From contig CACKXA010000003.1 of assembly GCA_902604055.1 (NCBI GenBank), positions 29,880 to 93,879 of the forward strand: a stretch of DNA of 64,000 nucleotides, in the 5' to 3' direction. Each line of letters begins with the position of its first letter. The stretch's first letter is position 1. Below, piece after piece: positions 1 through 8,613 of the stretch. The stretch comes from an uncultured Pelagibacteraceae bacterium (GTDB lineage Bacteria > Pseudomonadota > Alphaproteobacteria > Pelagibacterales > Pelagibacteraceae). The translations under genes and the position numbers were made by a program. A model generated the notes under the pieces. The model did no database searches. It was not told where the DNA came from and saw nothing but the letters and a program-made list of their open reading frames with translations.

Positions 1-37
1 GTTTTTTTCCTAAGTGAATATTAAAGCTTTCTTCCAT
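1..37 (-). CDS. N-terminus of a truncated gene running off the window start
   Basis: On the minus strand an ATG at 37-35 opens a frame reading MEESFNIHLGKK and continues without a stop to base 1. A purine-rich AGGGAG (minus strand, 48-43) sits five bases upstream, a good Shine-Dalgarno match for this AT-rich genome. Only twelve residues are visible, so I do not recognise the product. The 190-base space to the preceding minus-strand gene would be its leader. The existence of the gene is inferred from start plus ribosome-binding site only. Confidence 0.45.
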   Translation of the reverse strand, partial: MEESFNIHLGKK

Positions 38-135
38 CAGAACTCCCTATAATTATATTAGTATTGGCTCTCGTAATATTTATTTATACAACCCTAATTT
101 TTAGTTTTTAGCAACAGTAAAAGTTCAAATTGGGT

Positions 136-197
136 AAAAAAAAAATAGTCAATTTAGACCCCTAAAACCGCTAAAAAATAGATAATAACTATTGACT
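136..197 (-). terminator. possible intrinsic terminator after the DUF6134-like gene
   Basis: The complementary 7-mers AGTCAAT (147-153) and ATTGACT (191-197) could pair across a 37-base loop. On the minus strand the second arm is followed by a run of ten U (136-145). It lies 31-92 bases past the stop of the minus-strand gene at 228. The loop is long for a simple terminator, so this is tentative. Confidence 0.3.
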
Positions 198-227
198 CAA
201 AATGAAAATTTATGACGGAAATATAAG

Positions 228-911
228 TTATTTATAAGTTTTTAATCTATATTCCCAATAACCTGTCTTATCAAATGCAGCTTTAATCCAAAGATATGTA
301 TCTTCTTCATACCATACGTCTGTATTAAGTTTTTTATCTTTAGATAAACTAGGATCTGAAGAACTAAAATTAAATTTTAAAGTTTTGTAAATTTTATTTC
401 CAATTTTTACTTCTTCTTTTCCAATAAATTTTACATTTTGTTCAATTATTCTTCCTGAAACAGCACTTATTTGAGCTTGCTTCTGAACAATTTCATGATT
501 CCACCAAGTTCCAATAATTATATCATTGCTTGCTTTACCTTTGTACGAAGAACCATCTATAATTAAATCCGTGTTTGTTGAGTCAACATTAATGTTTACA
601 TATTTATTTTTTTTGTTTTGATTTGTTTTTGACTCAAAACCAATAAAAACACCGTTTTTATATTTTTCTTCACTTTTGGCATAGTAATTATATAGGTCTA
701 TTCCAAGTTTAGTGATTTTAAAATTTACCTCACTATTTACAATTAAGTTTTCTCCACTTCTTGTAAATTCGTATTTATGATAGCCTATAGATTTATTGTT
801 TCTGAATAGTTCATATTCGAGATAATTATATTTATTATAATGATTTACATGACCAAAAGAATCCATGTTAAACAAAAGAATTATAGCAATTGAAAGTATA
901 AATTTTTTCAT
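228..911 (-). CDS. secreted DUF6134-like protein of unknown function
   Basis: This is a 227-residue protein beginning with a signal-peptide-like stretch (MKKFILSIAIILLFNMDSFG), so it is probably exported to the periplasm. I use the internal ATG at 911-909, because the nine extra residues of the longer frame spoil the signal peptide and the longer frame overlaps the divergent cysK. The mature part is predicted mainly beta, with a Trp-Tyr-Glu-Glu-Asp segment near the C-terminus typical of DUF6134/DUF3108-like secreted proteins. That family assignment is from memory of its pattern. It is head-to-head with cysK with only 12 bases between start codons. No catalytic residues are recognisable. Confidence 0.6.
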   Translation of the reverse strand: MKKFILSIAIILLFNMDSFGHVNHYNKYNYLEYELFRNNKSIGYHKYEFTRSGENLIVNSEVNFKITKLGIDLYNYYAKSEEKYKNGVFIGFESKTNQNKKNKYVNINVDSTNTDLIIDGSSYKGKASNDIIIGTWWNHEIVQKQAQISAVSGRIIEQNVKFIGKEEVKIGNKIYKTLKFNFSSSDPSLSKDKKLNTDVWYEEDTYLWIKAAFDKTGYWEYRLKTYK

Positions 912-923
912 ATATTTAATGAT

Positions 924-1919
924 ATGGATACTAAACAAGTTTTATCGCAAATTGGAAATACACCATTAGTACGATTAAAACAAGCCTCAGAATTAACTCA
1001 ATGTAATATTTATGGTAAAGCAGAGTATTTCAATCCCGGAGAATCAGTAAAAGATAGAGCTGCTTTGTTTATTGTGCAAGATGCTATCAAAAAAAAACTT
1101 ATTGAAAAAGGAGGTACTATAGTTGAGGGAACTGCAGGAAACACAGGGATTGGTTTAGCAATAGTTTGTAAAGAATATGGGTTAAAACTTAAAATAGTTA
1201 TTCCAAAAACACAATCAATAGAAAAAAAATTATTATTAAAAGATTTAGGAGCAGAATTAATAGAGGTTGAAGCTGTTCCTTACGCAAATCCAAATAATTA
1301 TATTAAGATATCAAAAAAAATTGCAGAAGACTTGAATAAAAAGGATAAAAATGGGGTTTACTGGGCAAATCAATTTGATAATACAATTAACACTGAATCT
1401 CATTTAAAAACAACAGCAGAAGAAATTTGGAGCCAAACTAACGGTGAAATAAGTGGTTTTACCTGCGCTGTAGGTACTGGTGGCACTTTGGCTGGAGTAT
1501 CTATGGGTTTAAAAGATAAGAATAAAAATATTAAAATCGCTTTGTCTGACCCTATGGGATCATCTCTTTTTTCTTATATTACAAACAAAAAATTAGAAAG
1601 TACCGGAAATTCTATAACTGAAGGAATTGGAACTGGAAGAATAACAAAAAATTTTGAAAAAGCAATTATTGATTATGCGTTTCAAACTGATGATACAGAA
1701 GCACTTAAAATAGTTTTTGATTTAATAGAAAATCAAAAAATTATTTTAGGTGGTTCTTCAGGAATTAATATAGCTGGTGCAATAAAATTAGCAAAAAAAC
1801 TAGGTCCTGGAAATACTATAGTGACAATTTTATGTGATCATGGAAAAAGATATGCAAGTAAAATTTTCAATAAAGAATTTTTAAAAACTAAAAAATTACC
1901 AGTTCCAAGTTGGTTATAA
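924..1919 (+). CDS. cysK: cysteine synthase (O-acetylserine sulfhydrylase family)
   Basis: This is a fold-type II PLP enzyme expected to make cysteine from O-acetylserine and sulfide in the cytoplasm. The PLP lysine lies in [11 protein letters not shown] (Lys43). The substrate-binding loop [12 protein letters not shown] is near residues 68-79, a GTGGTLAG phosphate-binding motif is near residue 184, and GGSSGIN is near 274. The length of 331 residues fits CysK, with a short C-terminal tail ending VPSWL. The stop codon overlaps the converging amino-acid transporter ATPase gene by six bases. A related beta-replacing activity such as cystathionine beta-synthase cannot be excluded from sequence alone. 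Confidence 0.88.
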   Translation: MDTKQVLSQIGNTPLVRLKQASELTQCNIYGKAEYFNPGESVKDRAALFIVQDAIKKKLIEKGGTIVEGTAGNTGIGLAIVCKEYGLKLKIVIPKTQSIEKKLLLKDLGAELIEVEAVPYANPNNYIKISKKIAEDLNKKDKNGVYWANQFDNTINTESHLKTTAEEIWSQTNGEISGFTCAVGTGGTLAGVSMGLKDKNKNIKIALSDPMGSSLFSYITNKKLESTGNSITEGIGTGRITKNFEKAIIDYAFQTDDTEALKIVFDLIENQKIILGGSSGINIAGAIKLAKKLGPGNTIVTILCDHGKRYASKIFNKEFLKTKKLPVPSWL

Positions 1920-2645
1920 TATTTGACTTAAAAAAAGCTTTGTTCGATCGGACTTTGGATTATCAAAAAAATCTTTAGTTTTTGCTTTTTCAACAATTCT
2001 ACCTTCGTCCATAAATATCATGTTATCTGCTACCTCTTTAGCAAATCCCATTTCATGGGTAACAACAATCATTGTCATTCCAGCTTTGGCTAAATCTACC
2101 ATTGAATCTAATACCTCTTTTATCATTTCTGGATCAAGAGCAGATGTGGGTTCATCAAATAACATTATTTTTGGCTCCATACATAAAGCTCTCGCTAATG
2201 CACATCTTTGTTGCTGACCACCCGACAATTGACCTGGAAATTTTTTAGCTTGATCAGCAATTTGAACTCTTTCTAAATTTTTCATTGCAACTTCTTCGGC
2301 TTGTTTTTTTGGCATTTTTTTTACCCATATAGGGGCCAGAGTACAATTATCTAAAATTGATAAATGAGGAAACAAATTAAATTGCTGAAAAACCATTCCA
2401 ACTTCAGCTCTAATTTTTTCTATATCTTTTGTATTTTCAGATATTTCTTTTCCGTCTACTATAATTTGACCTTTTTGATGTTCTTCAAGTCTGTTGATAC
2501 ATCTTATCAAAGTCGATTTACCTGATCCAGAAGGTCCACAAATTACGATCTTTTCTTGTTGATTAACTTCAAGGTTTACGTCTTTTAAAGCTTGAAATTT
2601 ATCAAACCATTTATTCACGTTTTTTAATTCTATAATTTTGCTCAT
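1914..2645 (-). CDS. yhdZ: general amino-acid ABC transporter, ATP-binding subunit
   Basis: This is the 243-residue cytoplasmic ATPase powering the YhdWXY/AapJQM-type polar amino-acid importer. Walker A is GPSGSGKST (residues 37-45), followed by a Q-loop ([11 protein letters not shown]), the signature LSGGQQQR, Walker B IMLFDEP and the switch histidine in VTHEMGFA. It is the last of four transporter genes, and its ATG directly follows the TAA of the upstream permease. Its stop overlaps the end of cysK on the other strand. Alternative family names are AapP and BztD. Confidence 0.92.
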   Translation of the reverse strand: MSKIIELKNVNKWFDKFQALKDVNLEVNQQEKIVICGPSGSGKSTLIRCINRLEEHQKGQIIVDGKEISENTKDIEKIRAEVGMVFQQFNLFPHLSILDNCTLAPIWVKKMPKKQAEEVAMKNLERVQIADQAKKFPGQLSGGQQQRCALARALCMEPKIMLFDEPTSALDPEMIKEVLDSMVDLAKAGMTMIVVTHEMGFAKEVADNMIFMDEGRIVEKAKTKDFFDNPKSDRTKLFLSQIL

Positions 2646-3902
2646 TTATCTTTCAGTGCTCAATTTCCTCTCTAAATTCTGACTATATCTACTCATAGCA
2701 TAACAAATAATCCAGAAAACTAAACCTGCAAATACGTAACCTTCCATGGCCATACCAAGCCATTTTGGATTAGTTTTGGCTAAATTAACCATTCCCGCTA
2801 ACTCCAACAATCCCACAACAAAAATTAAAGGGGTATCTTTAACTAAAGCTAAAAAGGTATTTGCTACACCAGGTATAACTAATTTTAATGCTTGTGGAAG
2901 AATTATTAAAAAATGCATTCTCCAATAACCCATTCCTAGAGATTTTGCTGCCTCATATTGACCTTTAGGAAGAGCTTGCAGCCCTCCTCTAATAACTTCA
3001 GCCATGTATGCGGCTTCAAAAAGAGTAATTGCAATTAAAACTCTAATTAATTTATCTACATAAGTACCGTCGGGTAAAAACATTGGAAACATAACTGCAG
3101 ACATAAATAAAACTGTTATCAATGGAACACCTCTCCAAAGTTCAATAAAGCCTATAGAAGTATATCTGATTGCCGGTAGGCTCGATCTTCTACCCAAAGC
3201 TAGAAACATTCCTATTGGAAAACACAATATTAAAGCAAAAGCAGATACAATAAATGTTAAGGATAATCCTCCCCAAGCACCTGTCTCAACATATTTAAGA
3301 CCAAAATCACCTCCTGATATAAGCTTTAATCCAATTATTGGATAAACAAATAGTAAAAAAATTAGTAAATATTTTTTTAATCTTAAAGGAACAAAAAAGG
3401 ACGCTCCTACTAAGGCGAATAGCATTATGAATGCTGAGTTGATACGCCATTGCTCAGCATCAGGGTACATCCCGTAAACAAATCTATTGAACCAAACTTT
3501 TACAAAAACCCAACAAGCACCACTACCTGTACAATCTTCTTTTGTGTTTCCAATAAAATTTGCGTCAAAAAAGAACCAATTTAATATTGGTGGAATATAT
3601 TTTATTAAGGCAAAAATTACTATTAAGGTTAAAATAGCGTTAAAATTACTTGAGTTAAAATTTATATTAATTTTATCTAGCAATTTATTTCCACTAAACT
3701 CTATTCTTATCAAATATAATCCAATTGTTCCTATAATTAACGGTGCAAAATAACTTAATTTGCTTGGTAAAAAGGCTGTAAAATTTAGATTAAAGAAAGT
3801 GTTAGCTAAAACATCAAAAAAACTAACAAAAATAAGAAAACTACCAAAAGTTACAAAACTAGTTAAATTTTCCTTAGATGGTTTTATTAAAATATTTTTC
3901 AT
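2646..3902 (-). CDS. yhdY: general amino-acid ABC transporter, permease 2
   Basis: This 418-residue integral membrane subunit belongs to the His/Glu/Gln/Arg/opine permease family. Several hydrophobic segments are followed by the EAA loop (EAAKSLGMGYWRMHFLIILP) that contacts the ATPase. The long N-terminal part with extra membrane spans before the conserved domain is typical of AapM/YhdY rather than short HisM-type permeases. Its ATG overlaps the stop of yhdX by one base (TAATG), implying translational coupling. Confidence 0.9.
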   Translation of the reverse strand: MKNILIKPSKENLTSFVTFGSFLIFVSFFDVLANTFFNLNFTAFLPSKLSYFAPLIIGTIGLYLIRIEFSGNKLLDKININFNSSNFNAILTLIVIFALIKYIPPILNWFFFDANFIGNTKEDCTGSGACWVFVKVWFNRFVYGMYPDAEQWRINSAFIMLFALVGASFFVPLRLKKYLLIFLLFVYPIIGLKLISGGDFGLKYVETGAWGGLSLTFIVSAFALILCFPIGMFLALGRRSSLPAIRYTSIGFIELWRGVPLITVLFMSAVMFPMFLPDGTYVDKLIRVLIAITLFEAAYMAEVIRGGLQALPKGQYEAAKSLGMGYWRMHFLIILPQALKLVIPGVANTFLALVKDTPLIFVVGLLELAGMVNLAKTNPKWLGMAMEGYVFAGLVFWIICYAMSRYSQNLERKLSTER

Positions 3903-5080
3903 TATTTTTCCTTTATGGCTATTTTTTTATTGTACCAGTTCATAAAAATAGAAATAGATAAACTTAAAGACAAATATGTGAGCATTGTAATAGAAATTAT
4001 TTCGATAGCTCTACCTGTTTGCATCAAAGCTGTTCCAGCAAAAACTAAAACGATATCAGGATAAGCTATAGCTGCTGCTAATGACGAATTTTTTGTTAGG
4101 TTTAAATATTGGTTAGTTGTTGGAGGTATTATTATTCTTAATGCTTGAGGCATAACTACTAATTTTAAAATTTGGCCTTTTGTTAAACCTATAGATGCAG
4201 CAGCTTCTTTTTGTCCTTTGTTTACTCCAAGTATACCTGCTCTAACATTTTCTGCTATGAAAGTTGCTGTATACATTGACAATGCTAACGCTAAAGAAAT
4301 TAACTCAGGTATGATGCTCACCCCTCCTTTGTAAACATAAACTGTTGTAGATAATTGTTCTAATTCTGGTATTTCAAATGATAATCTTACTCCACCAAAT
4401 AAAAAAGTTAACAAAGGCAAGCCAATTATTAGACCAAATGAAACGTAAAAAGTTGGCAGTTGTTTTCCAAATTCATCTCTTTGTTTTCTTGCATACTTAG
4501 TGAAAAATACTATTGTGATAATTGCTACAATTATCGAATAAAAAAAAATTGAAAAATTAGTCCAAATAAATCTTGGAACATACCATCCTTTTACATTTAA
4601 AAAGCTAATATCGTAAAAATTTATTGAATCTACTGTTAAAGGTAATGCTCTTAAAGCAGCAAAATACCAAAAAAATATTTGTAAAATTAAAGGAATATTT
4701 CTAAAAATCTCAACATACCATTCTGCAGCTTTAGCTATTAAATAGTTTTGAGATAGTCTTCCTATGCCGACCGTAACCCCCAATAATGTTGCAAAAAATA
4801 TACCTATCGATGAAACTAAGATTGTATTTAATAGTCCAACTAAAAATGCTCTGGCGTATGAGTCTGATCCATCATAATCAATTAAAGAAAATGTGATATC
4901 AAATGAAGACTCTTGTGAAAGAAAACCAAAACCAAAGGAAATTCCTCTATTTCCCATGTTGTCTTGAGCGTTAATAGTGAAGTATATAATTACTAAAACT
5001 AGCAAAAAGACTGTTAATACTTGAGGTATTAAATCCTTATTTTTGTTACTCAAATCTATCTTAAAATTTTTTAAATTCAT
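3902..5080 (-). CDS. yhdX: general amino-acid ABC transporter, permease 1
   Basis: This 392-residue membrane subunit pairs with YhdY. It has an N-terminal membrane anchor, an enlarged insert between early spans typical of AapQ/YhdX, and a C-terminal conserved permease domain with an EAA loop (EAAASIGLTKGQILKLVVMP). It is separated from the upstream binding-protein gene by 69 bases containing a strong hairpin, so it probably receives only part of that gene's transcription. Confidence 0.9.
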   Translation of the reverse strand: MNLKNFKIDLSNKNKDLIPQVLTVFLLVLVIIYFTINAQDNMGNRGISFGFGFLSQESSFDITFSLIDYDGSDSYARAFLVGLLNTILVSSIGIFFATLLGVTVGIGRLSQNYLIAKAAEWYVEIFRNIPLILQIFFWYFAALRALPLTVDSINFYDISFLNVKGWYVPRFIWTNFSIFFYSIIVAIITIVFFTKYARKQRDEFGKQLPTFYVSFGLIIGLPLLTFLFGGVRLSFEIPELEQLSTTVYVYKGGVSIIPELISLALALSMYTATFIAENVRAGILGVNKGQKEAAASIGLTKGQILKLVVMPQALRIIIPPTTNQYLNLTKNSSLAAAIAYPDIVLVFAGTALMQTGRAIEIISITMLTYLSLSLSISIFMNWYNKKIAIKEK

Positions 5081-5102
5081 TTAATGGAATATAATTTAGA
5101 AT

Positions 5103-5135
5103 AAAAAAAAGGGCCAGATAAATCCAGCCCTTTTT
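5103..5135 (-). terminator. hairpin with U-tract between binding-protein and permease genes
   Basis: AAAAAGGGC (5106-5114) pairs with GCCCTTTTT (5127-5135) around a 12-base loop, and on the minus strand the hairpin is followed by U residues. It lies immediately after the stop of yhdW and before yhdX, inside the operon. It is therefore best read as a leaky terminator or 3'-protecting stem giving more binding-protein mRNA than permease mRNA. Confidence 0.75.
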
Positions 5136-5149
5136 AATTTTATTAGCAA

Positions 5150-6196
5150 TTATCTTGCTGGTGGTACGTAAAGTATTCCACCTTTTGTCCATAATTCATT
5201 TGGACCTCTGTTTGGTAAAATATTTGTGTCAGCTATATGTTTTTTGTAGCTTTCACCATAGTTACCAACTTGCTCGATAATTCTTAAGCTCCACTCATTA
5301 TCAAGACCGAAAGCAGCGCCTAGTTCACCTTCAGAACCAACTAATCTCTTAATAGCTGGGTTGTCTGAGTCTTTTAAGCCTGAAGCGTTTGATGAGTTAA
5401 CACCATATTCTTCTGCTTCGATCATTGTGTTTAGAGACCATCTTACAATATCTTCCCACACTGAATCCCCTTGTCTTACAACAGGTCCTAGTGGTTCTTT
5501 AGAGATTGTTTCTGGTAATACTTTATGATCATCTGGAGCACTTAGCTTAGTTCTTTGAGCAGCTAATCCGGATTTATCAGTTGTATAAGTATCACATCTT
5601 CCAGCATCATAAGCTTGAACAACTTCGTCTGCTTTTTCAAACGCAATTGGTTCATACTTAATGTTTTTAGAATTAAAGAAGTCTCTCATGTTTAGCTCTG
5701 TAGTAGTACCTGTGTTTGTACAAGCAGATATGCCATCCTTGAAATCATTCACTGAATTAATTCCAGAATTTTTTCTAACCATGAAACCTTGACCATCGTA
5801 AAAGTTAACACCAACAAATGTTAAACCAATGTCAGCATCTCTAGATAATGTCCAAGTTGTGTTACGTGCTAGTACATCGATTTCACCAGACGTTAAAGCA
5901 GTGAATCTTTCTTTAGCACTTAAAGGAGTATATTTCACTTTGTCAGCATCACCTAAAACGGCAGCTGCAACAGCTCTACATACATCAACATCTATACCAG
6001 TCCAATTTCCAGACTCATCAGCATTTGAGAATCCAGGAAGTCCTTGTGAAACTCCACATTTCACAAAACCAGCTTTTTTAGTGTTGTCTAAAGTTTTAGA
6101 TTTTTTTGATCCAGATCCTCCACCGCCTTGGCCACATGCCACAAGCAAAGAAGAAGCAAGAACAACTAAAATCCAAGTTTTAATTGATTTCATCAT
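5150..6196 (-). CDS. yhdW: general amino-acid ABC transporter, substrate-binding protein
   Basis: This 348-residue periplasmic binding protein (SBP family 3, AapJ/YhdW branch) captures amino acids for YhdXYZ. The N-terminus carries a lipobox-like LLVAC with the cysteine near residue 21, followed by a Gly/Ser-rich linker, suggesting a lipid-anchored form. Family features include VKCGVSQGLPGFS, the GIDVDVCRAVAAA segment and an Arg-containing amino-acid site around VLARNTTWTLSRDA. Two in-frame ATGs occur at the start (6196 and 6193). It leads its operon, behind a 185-base leader and ahead of a hairpin, which implies high expression. Confidence 0.9.
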   Translation of the reverse strand: MMKSIKTWILVVLASSLLVACGQGGGGSGSKKSKTLDNTKKAGFVKCGVSQGLPGFSNADESGNWTGIDVDVCRAVAAAVLGDADKVKYTPLSAKERFTALTSGEIDVLARNTTWTLSRDADIGLTFVGVNFYDGQGFMVRKNSGINSVNDFKDGISACTNTGTTTELNMRDFFNSKNIKYEPIAFEKADEVVQAYDAGRCDTYTTDKSGLAAQRTKLSAPDDHKVLPETISKEPLGPVVRQGDSVWEDIVRWSLNTMIEAEEYGVNSSNASGLKDSDNPAIKRLVGSEGELGAAFGLDNEWSLRIIEQVGNYGESYKKHIADTNILPNRGPNELWTKGGILYVPPAR

Positions 6197-6381
6197 AATT
6201 TATGATTTCCTCTCTTTTTATCTTATTGTTAACAATATTTTTGAAAATAAATTTCAAAACAATTTATTATGGATTAAACCCTCTTGGTAATCAATATGAG
6301 TTAAATTCACACTGAGACTTGGATGGACACCATATGTAGCAGTATCTTTTTTAATACGGATATATATACAAAAAAACAACC
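6197..6381 (-). other. 185-base leader/promoter region of the amino-acid transporter
   Basis: This gap between zapE and yhdW is long for a genome whose genes usually abut. It holds a less AT-rich core (about 6300-6345) flanked by AT-rich sequence, and an AGAGAGGAAA purine tract before the yhdW start. I could not fold it into a known riboswitch class by eye. It must contain the yhdW promoter or leader, and any regulatory function is inference. Confidence 0.4.
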
Positions 6382-7425
6382 TTATAAAATTTTTGTTGCC
6401 GGGGAAGTAAGTTCAAATATTCTGCTCGATGTTCTTTTAAATGACTCGATTAGCCTTTTTGAGGATCCAATTTTATCAAGGGATTTTTCCATAGAAACCA
6501 TTAAGTAAATTTTTTTTTCATATAGAATATCAATTAAAGTAATAAATCTTTGTTGTTGATTTGAGTTTTCCTCAGAAAAGAAAGGGATATTTTCTATTAC
6601 AATAAATTTACAAATACTTGAAATTTTAATGTAATCTTCAGATCCCAGGTTTTCATCACATAGTTGTTTAAAATCAAACTTCGCAATACCATCATAAAAT
6701 TCTTTTATAATCAAATCTCTACCTTTTATATTAATTGTTGTTTCTTTTTTTATTGAATTTTTAGTCAACTCTCTAAAAAATTGATTGATTTTAAAAGTAT
6801 TTTTTTCATTTATTGGTGAAAAAGCTCTTTGTAATTTATCTGAACCGACTTTTCTATAATCTTCATCGATGATTAATTCTTTTTGTATTGAATTTTTTTT
6901 AATTATTGAAATAAATGGTAAAAATTGTTCTCTTTGCAAACCTTCTTTGTATAAATTATCAATCTTTATATTTGTTGATATTAATATTTTAATATTTTCT
7001 GAGAAAATTGTTTGAAATAGTTTTCCTAAAATCATTGCATCTACAATATTAGTTACTTGCAATTCATCTAAATAGATTAATTTATTTCTTTTTAGTTTTT
7101 GAACGAATGAGTTTATCGAATTAGATTTATTTGTATGTCTAAAATCATGAAAATTAATCATAAACTTGTTAAAATGAAACCTTTGTTTTGGGATATCTAT
7201 ATAATCGAAATAGTGATTTAAAATCATTGTTTTACCAAGACCCACTCCTCCATGCAGGTAGAAGCATAATTTTTCATTTGGGTTTGAAAAAAAATTAAAA
7301 ATTTTATTTTTTGGCTTTATAAAGTCCTCTAATAAATTAATTATCTCGATTTGATTGTTGTTTTTTTCAAATTTATTTTTTTCACAATGTTTGATGAAAG
7401 AGTCTTTTAGCGAACCTTTATTCAT
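6382..7425 (-). CDS. zapE: AFG1/ZapE-family P-loop ATPase
   Basis: This 347-residue cytoplasmic ATPase is of the AFG1/ZapE family, linked to cell division in E. coli and to membrane-protein quality control in mitochondria. Walker A is GGVGLGKTM near residue 75, preceded by the family element YLHGGVGLGK. A Walker B-like LIYLDELQV and the family motif HFNKFM...H lie downstream. It is very lysine/asparagine rich and starts only 13 bases after the mature end of the tRNA-Arg, so it may be co-transcribed with it. Confidence 0.85.
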   Translation of the reverse strand: MNKGSLKDSFIKHCEKNKFEKNNNQIEIINLLEDFIKPKNKIFNFFSNPNEKLCFYLHGGVGLGKTMILNHYFDYIDIPKQRFHFNKFMINFHDFRHTNKSNSINSFVQKLKRNKLIYLDELQVTNIVDAMILGKLFQTIFSENIKILISTNIKIDNLYKEGLQREQFLPFISIIKKNSIQKELIIDEDYRKVGSDKLQRAFSPINEKNTFKINQFFRELTKNSIKKETTINIKGRDLIIKEFYDGIAKFDFKQLCDENLGSEDYIKISSICKFIVIENIPFFSEENSNQQQRFITLIDILYEKKIYLMVSMEKSLDKIGSSKRLIESFKRTSSRIFELTSPATKIL

Positions 7426-7438
7426 TTATTTTAGAATT

Positions 7439-7515
7439 TGGCGCGCCCTGAAGGATTCGAACCTACGACCCTCGGTTTAGAAAACCGATGCTCTATCCAA
7501 CTGAGCTAAGGGCGC
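7439..7515 (-). tRNA. tRNA-Arg (UCU anticodon), CCA encoded
   Basis: The minus strand folds as a complete cloverleaf. The acceptor stem is GCGCCCU with AGGGCGC, the D-arm contains AGCUCAGUUGGAUAGAGC, and the anticodon loop is UUUCUAA inside the stem ending in the UCU anticodon. The T-arm has GGTTCGAATCC. The discriminator G is followed by a genomically encoded CCA (7441-7439). It lies 24 bases after fbpC and 13 bases before zapE. Confidence 0.96.
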
Positions 7516-7539
7516 AATTAAATTATTATGTATATTTAC

Positions 7540-8598
7540 TTAAAAACACACTAAATGGTCAATATAAATCGGTTTTTTTATACCAAATTTTTCTTTTATC
7601 TCGTGGTAATGTCCGTGATGTGAATCTACTGAAATTGGTATTAAATCATCATTTTTTGTTTTAACTAAATAGATAAATTCAGTGCCCCTAAATTTTCTGT
7701 CTATAACTTCCAGTTTTAAATCACTTTTATCATCATGTTTTAAATCGTCTGGTTGTAAAAGTAGTTTTACGATTGTTCCTCTCTTAAATTTATTAACTAA
7801 ATTACCTTTAATTTGGCCTAAATCTGAATTTTCTAATGTTTCATCGTCAATAATCTTCGCTTTAATCAAAACACCTCTATTTAAAAAATTAACAATTTTA
7901 ATAGATTTAGGATAATGATAAATATTATAAGGTGAATTATACTGTTCTAGTTTTTGATCTAAAATTATCCCACATTTATCACCCATATAAAAAGCTTCAT
8001 ATGAGTCATGTGTAACCATAATTGTAGTAATACTTAATCTTTTAAGAAGTTTTTTTATATTAGATTGTAGTTCTCCTTTTAAACTAAAGTCTATGTTAGA
8101 AAATGGCTCGTCGACTAAAAGTAAATCAGGTTTTGATATTAAAGATCTGGCTAAAGATACTCTTTGTGCTTCTCCCGCACTTATCTGATGAGGAAATTTA
8201 TTTTGTAAATTATTTAAGTGTAAAATATCTATTAATTCATCTGCTGCAAGTTCATATTTTGATTGTGATTTTCTTTTAGATCCAAAATTAATATTATCAA
8301 TTACGTTATAATGAGGGAAAAGGCTGTTATCTTGAAAAGATAGGGCAATATTTCTTTTTTCAGGTTCTATATGTACAGATTGGGAAGATATTAATTTTCC
8401 ATTTAAAAAAATTTCACCTTCTGCAAGTTTTTGTAAGCCTGCTATAGATCTTAAAATAGTAGTTTTTCCAACACCTGATGGGCCAAGTAAACAAACTATT
8501 TCTCCTGGTTTATCAATTTTCAAATTGAAATTAATTACTTTATTTTGCTTACTGGCAAGAAAAGTAGAATTTTTTATTTCAAAAAAGCAATTAGACAT
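7540..8598 (-). CDS. fbpC: ferric iron ABC transporter, ATP-binding protein
   Basis: This is a 352-residue ATPase of the Fe3+ importer family (FbpC/AfuC). Walker A GPSGVGKTT is at 39-47 and Walker B is LLLVDEP, with a VTHDSYEAF switch and a C-terminal regulatory domain after about residue 240. The signature reads ISAGEAQR instead of LSGGQ, a modest departure. It lies 15 bases downstream of the permease in an iron-regulated operon (substrate protein, small ORF, permease, ATPase). Confidence 0.86.
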   Translation of the reverse strand: MSNCFFEIKNSTFLASKQNKVINFNLKIDKPGEIVCLLGPSGVGKTTILRSIAGLQKLAEGEIFLNGKLISSQSVHIEPEKRNIALSFQDNSLFPHYNVIDNINFGSKRKSQSKYELAADELIDILHLNNLQNKFPHQISAGEAQRVSLARSLISKPDLLLVDEPFSNIDFSLKGELQSNIKKLLKRLSITTIMVTHDSYEAFYMGDKCGIILDQKLEQYNSPYNIYHYPKSIKIVNFLNRGVLIKAKIIDDETLENSDLGQIKGNLVNKFKRGTIVKLLLQPDDLKHDDKSDLKLEVIDRKFRGTEFIYLVKTKNDDLIPISVDSHHGHYHEIKEKFGIKKPIYIDHLVCF

Positions 8599-8613
8599 AA
8601 AAATAATATAATC

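Noticed and set aside
1..227. Known riboswitch (SAM or glycine type) in the left-edge leader
   Set aside because: I could not match the conserved core or stems of these classes by eye.
5829..6290. Plus-strand ORF of 153 codons
   Set aside because: It is a shadow of the yhdW coding region extending into its leader; proline/serine-rich composition typical of antisense frames.
6323..6508. Plus-strand ORF of 61 codons partly in the yhdW leader
   Set aside because: Two thirds lie antisense to the zapE C-terminus and no ribosome-binding site is present.
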